Positions 61,710 to 64,000 of a stretch of 64,000 nt of DNA are shown piece after piece. This DNA comes from Streptomyces antibioticus. GTDB lineage: Bacteria > Actinomycetota > Actinomycetes > Streptomycetales > Streptomycetaceae. The stretch's first letter is position 1; each line of letters begins with the position of its first letter. Position numbers and translations under genes: made by a program. A model generated the notes under the pieces. It was given only the letters and a program-made list of their open reading frames with translations. It was not told the DNA's origin and did not search any database. The stretch lies in contig NZ_KQ948429.1 in the NCBI RefSeq assembly GCF_001514065.1, positions 310,001 to 374,000 on the forward strand, in the 5' to 3' direction.

Positions 61710-63269
61710 ATGACCTCCACCGAAACCGTGGTTTCCACGCCGTTGTCCGCGCCTGCGCCGGCGTCCGCGCCCGCGTCCTCGCTTGTGCCGGCGCCTGACC
61801 GGCGTCGCTGGTTCGCCCTCGCGATCGTGATGACGGCGGCCTTCATGGACCTTGTCGACGTCACGATCGTCAACATCGCCATCCCGTCCATCCAGGCCGA
61901 GGCGGGCGCGAGCGTCAGCCAGATCCAGTGGATAACGGCCGGTTACGCCCTCGCCTTCGCCGCGGGTCTGATCACCGGCGGACGCCTCGGCGACATCCAC
62001 GGCCGCAAGCGGCTGTTCCTCATCGGCATCGGCGGCTTCACCCTCGCCTCCGCGCTGTGCGGCCTCGCCGCAAACCCGGAGATGCTGGTGGCTTCCCGGT
62101 TCCTGCAGGGCGGCATGGCGGCGCTGATGGTGCCGCAGGTGCTGTCGATCGTGCACGCGACGTTCCCGGCGGAGGAGCGCGGCAAGGTCTTCGGCCTGTT
62201 CGGCGCGATCGTGGGGCTGGGCGCGGTGTCCGGCCCGCTGCTCGGCGCGCTGCTGACGCAGTGGAACCTCTTCGGTCTGGAATGGCGCCCGATCTTCCTC
62301 ATCAACCTCCCGGTCGGCATCGCGGGCCTGATCCTCGGCAGCCGCTACATCACCGAGTCCAAGGCCCCGCGCGCCCTGAAGCTCGACCTGGTCGGCGTCG
62401 CCCTGGTGACCCTGGGCCTGCTCATGCTGCTCTACCCGCTGACCCGCGGCCGTGAGCTGGGCTGGCCGCTGTGGGGGTACCTGTCGATGGCCGGCTCGCT
62501 CGTCGTCCTCGCCGCGCTGGTGACGTACGAGAAGCGCAAGACGGCCCGCGACGGCTCCCCGCTCGTCGAGCTGTCCCTGTTCCGGGTGAAGAGCTTCGCC
62601 GCGGGCGTCGCCGTCCAGACCGTCTTCGGTATCGGTCTCGGCATCTTCTTCCTGGTGTGGACGCTGTACATGCAGGTCGGACTGGGCTGGCGGCCGCTCA
62701 AGGCGGGCCTGACCGGAGTGCCGTTCTCGATCGCCGTCTCCACGGCGGCGGGCCTGTCGGTGCAGAAGCTGGTCCCGCGCGTGGGAGGCCGTACGGTCCT
62801 GCAGTCCGGAGCGCTGACCATGGTCGCGGGCGTCCTGCTCTACCTCTGGGAGGCCGGCCGGTACGGCACCGCCATCGCCCCCTGGCAGATGGCCCTCCCG
62901 CTGATCGTGATGGGCCTCGGCATGGGCCTGATCTTCGCCCCGCTGACGGACATGGTGCTGTCGGGCGTACCGCGCGAGCACGCGGGCTCGGCGTCCGGCC
63001 TCATCAACACCGTGCAGCAGATGGGCAACGCGCTCGGGCTCGGCCTGGTCTCGGTCGTCTTCTTCAACGAGATCCCCGACGTGCTGCGCAGCGAGCAGGT
63101 GGGCCCGGTCTTCGTGGACGCCTTCCAGCATGCGCTGGGGTGGGTCGCGGCGATCATGGCCCTGATCTTCCTGCTGATGTTCGCGCTGCCCAAGCGGGGG
63201 GCGCAGCATCTGGAAGGGGCGGGGGAGGAGGCGGCGAGCACGGGCGAGAAGGAGCCGGAGCTCGTCTGA
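61710..63269 (+). CDS. DHA2-family MFS exporter (second copy)
   Basis: A 519-residue protein with 14 helices. FMDLVDVTIVNIAIPSIQAE is helix 1 with the DHA2 motif, GGRLGDIHGRKRLFLIGIGG is the loop motif, and GLGAVSGPLLGALLTQWNL is motif C. Divergent from the WYL regulator. Similar to the DHA2 at 54.8 kb in overall layout but distinct in sequence; the two are probably not recent duplicates. Exports toxic or signalling compounds; substrate unknown. Followed by a clear terminator. Confidence 0.94.
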   Translation: MTSTETVVSTPLSAPAPASAPASSLVPAPDRRRWFALAIVMTAAFMDLVDVTIVNIAIPSIQAEAGASVSQIQWITAGYALAFAAGLITGGRLGDIHGRKRLFLIGIGGFTLASALCGLAANPEMLVASRFLQGGMAALMVPQVLSIVHATFPAEERGKVFGLFGAIVGLGAVSGPLLGALLTQWNLFGLEWRPIFLINLPVGIAGLILGSRYITESKAPRALKLDLVGVALVTLGLLMLLYPLTRGRELGWPLWGYLSMAGSLVVLAALVTYEKRKTARDGSPLVELSLFRVKSFAAGVAVQTVFGIGLGIFFLVWTLYMQVGLGWRPLKAGLTGVPFSIAVSTAAGLSVQKLVPRVGGRTVLQSGALTMVAGVLLYLWEAGRYGTAIAPWQMALPLIVMGLGMGLIFAPLTDMVLSGVPREHAGSASGLINTVQQMGNALGLGLVSVVFFNEIPDVLRSEQVGPVFVDAFQHALGWVAAIMALIFLLMFALPKRGAQHLEGAGEEAASTGEKEPELV

Positions 63270-63285
63270 CCCGAGCAGGTGGAGA

Positions 63286-63317
63286 AAGGCCCGGCGCGCT
63301 TGTTCGCGCCGGGCCTT
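63286..63317 (+). terminator. Intrinsic terminator of the DHA2 exporter
   Basis: AAGGCCCGGCGCG (63286-63298) and CGCGCCGGGCCTT (63305-63317) form a perfect 13-bp stem with loop CTTGTT. Confidence 0.88.
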
Positions 63318-63432
63318 CCGCATGCTTTCACCGGGGCCGGAAGTCCGTTCATGCCCGAATCAGGCCTGAACCTGTTTACTTTCCCGAAATCCGGGCGTAG
63401 CCTCCCAGCGAAACCACAAGTTCGGGCACTGG

Positions 63433-63510
63433 TCGGACACGGCCGGACATGACGCCGGACACCAAGCCGGACACGGCCGGACACCAAGCCGGACACGGCC
63501 GGACATCGAG
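63433..63510. repeat. Tandem repeat array before the DeoR gene
   Basis: Units of 10-12 bases follow each other: TCGGACACGG, CCGGACATGACG, CCGGACACCAAG, CCGGACACGG, CCGGACACCAAG, CCGGACACGG, CCGGACATCGAG. The middle is a perfect 22-bp duplication (63455-63476 and 63477-63498). It lies 17-94 bp before the ATG at 63527 and could bind the DeoR protein itself. Confidence 0.8.
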
Positions 63511-63526
63511 TCGGAGGCGAGCGGAC

Positions 63527-64000
63527 ATGTACGCACCGGAGCGGCAGCAGGAGATCCTCCGGCTCGCGCGTGACGGCGGGCGAGTGGACGTGGTGTCGCT
63601 GGCCGAGGAGTTCCAGGTCACCGCGGAGACGATCCGCCGGGACCTCAAGGCCCTCGACCGCGCCGGCCTGCTGCGCCGGGTGCACGGCGGTGCCATCCCG
63701 GCCGGGCGCCTCGACTTCGAGCCGGACCTCGCCGAGCGCGAGACGACAGCGGCCGACGAGAAGGACCACATCGCCAAGGCGGCCGTCGCCGAACTGCCGA
63801 CCGAGGGCACCCTGATCCTCGACGCCGGCACCACGGTCGCCCGCCTGGCCGGCGCCATCCCGCTGGAGGCCGCGCTCACCGTCGTCACGCACAGCCTGCC
63901 GATCGCGGCCCGCCTCGCGGACCACCCCGGCATCCAGCTCCACCTCGTCGGAGGGCGCGTACGACACCGCACGCGCGCCGCCGTCGACGCCTGGGCGCTC
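63527..64000 (+). CDS. DeoR-family regulator, probably FruR (3' end outside window)
   Basis: The frame starts at ATG 63527 (GGAGG about 9 bases before) and is open to the window's end (158 codons). N-terminal DeoR HTH: RQQEILRLARDGGRVDVVSL, AEEFQVTAETIRRDLKALDR, AGLLRRVHGGAIP. Then the sugar-phosphate-binding domain begins: EKDHIAKAAVAELPTEGTLI, LDAGTTVARLA, THSLPIAARLAD. In S. coelicolor, as I recall, the gene at this place relative to hrdD is the fructose operon regulator preceding fruK and fruA; the continuation should show whether that holds. Confidence 0.88.
   Translation, partial: MYAPERQQEILRLARDGGRVDVVSLAEEFQVTAETIRRDLKALDRAGLLRRVHGGAIPAGRLDFEPDLAERETTAADEKDHIAKAAVAELPTEGTLILDAGTTVARLAGAIPLEAALTVVTHSLPIAARLADHPGIQLHLVGGRVRHRTRAAVDAWAL

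Noticed and set aside
63433-63510. Possible CRISPR array before the DeoR gene
   Set aside because: Units are 10-12 bp and directly contiguous, with no spacers.
63376-63972. Minus-strand frame over the DeoR start and repeat array
   Set aside because: The plus strand has a clear DeoR HTH and RBS; the minus product is Arg/Ser-rich nonsense.

Overview
The window is high-GC actinobacterial chromosome (strong G/C third-position bias, many GTG/TTG starts, ATGA/GTGA stop-start overlaps). It is almost certainly Streptomyces. Support comes from an F420-type FO synthase (fbiC), an HrdD sigma factor with a SigR-type promoter, a DUF397 plus XRE/DUF5753 pair, I36 (SMPI-like) protease inhibitors, Tat-exported enzymes, and secreted xylan and cellulose hydrolases. 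All positions are read from the sequence; family names rest on motif recognition without a database search.

Layout. 1-5.8 kb: the 3' end of an MMPL exporter overlapping a small ferredoxin, a TnpB-related gene on the minus strand, an atypical SDR and a TetR repressor facing two small membrane proteins across a large dyad. 5.8-14.9 kb: F420/redox and housekeeping genes (deazaflavin-dependent nitroreductase-like protein, EEP-family hydrolase, DUF1963, CehA/McbA-type PHP hydrolase, LLM oxidoreductase, fbiC, a YkuD-like protein without its catalytic Cys, DUF4760-like, DUF2165). 14.9-19.4 kb: a large STAND-like ATPase/TPR protein followed by an ADP-ribosylglycohydrolase homologue that has lost its catalytic motifs. 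19.6-25.6 kb: sodium:solute symporter, SDR, a protein of unknown function, DUF397, XRE regulator and a GPP34 protein. 25.8-38.0 kb: D-Ala-D-Ala carboxypeptidase with a very long low-complexity N-terminus, a large membrane protein, MerR, glutathione peroxidase, ArsR/DUF5937 with a divergent MFS, MarR, two small genes that look like TPR-protein remnants, and a GNAT plus DegT-aminotransferase pair.

38.1-50.5 kb is a secretome region: a frameshifted I36 inhibitor, a lipoprotein, a second I36 inhibitor, a GH11 xylanase and CE4 deacetylase operon, a sugar-binding lipoprotein without its permease, an ECF sigma / membrane protein / subtilase operon, and a GH5 cellulase with a ricin-type lectin domain. 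The GH5 gene lies between an intact tRNA-Arg(CCT) gene and a 45-bp direct-repeat copy of that tRNA's 3' end. This is the signature of integration at a tRNA att site. 50.6-64 kb: tandem IclR regulator, M6 metalloprotease, TetR with a DHA2 exporter, MarR facing a DODA-type dioxygenase, hrdD, a TetR gene carrying three separate repeat expansions, a WYL regulator facing a second DHA2 exporter, and the start of a DeoR-family regulator preceded by a tandem-repeat array.

The most unusual items are the tRNA-flanked cellulase islet, the zinc-finger-less TnpB relative with structured 3' DNA, the pseudo-ADP-ribosylglycohydrolase beside the STAND/TPR protein, the dyad cluster upstream of the xylanase operon, and the tandem-repeat array in front of the DeoR gene.
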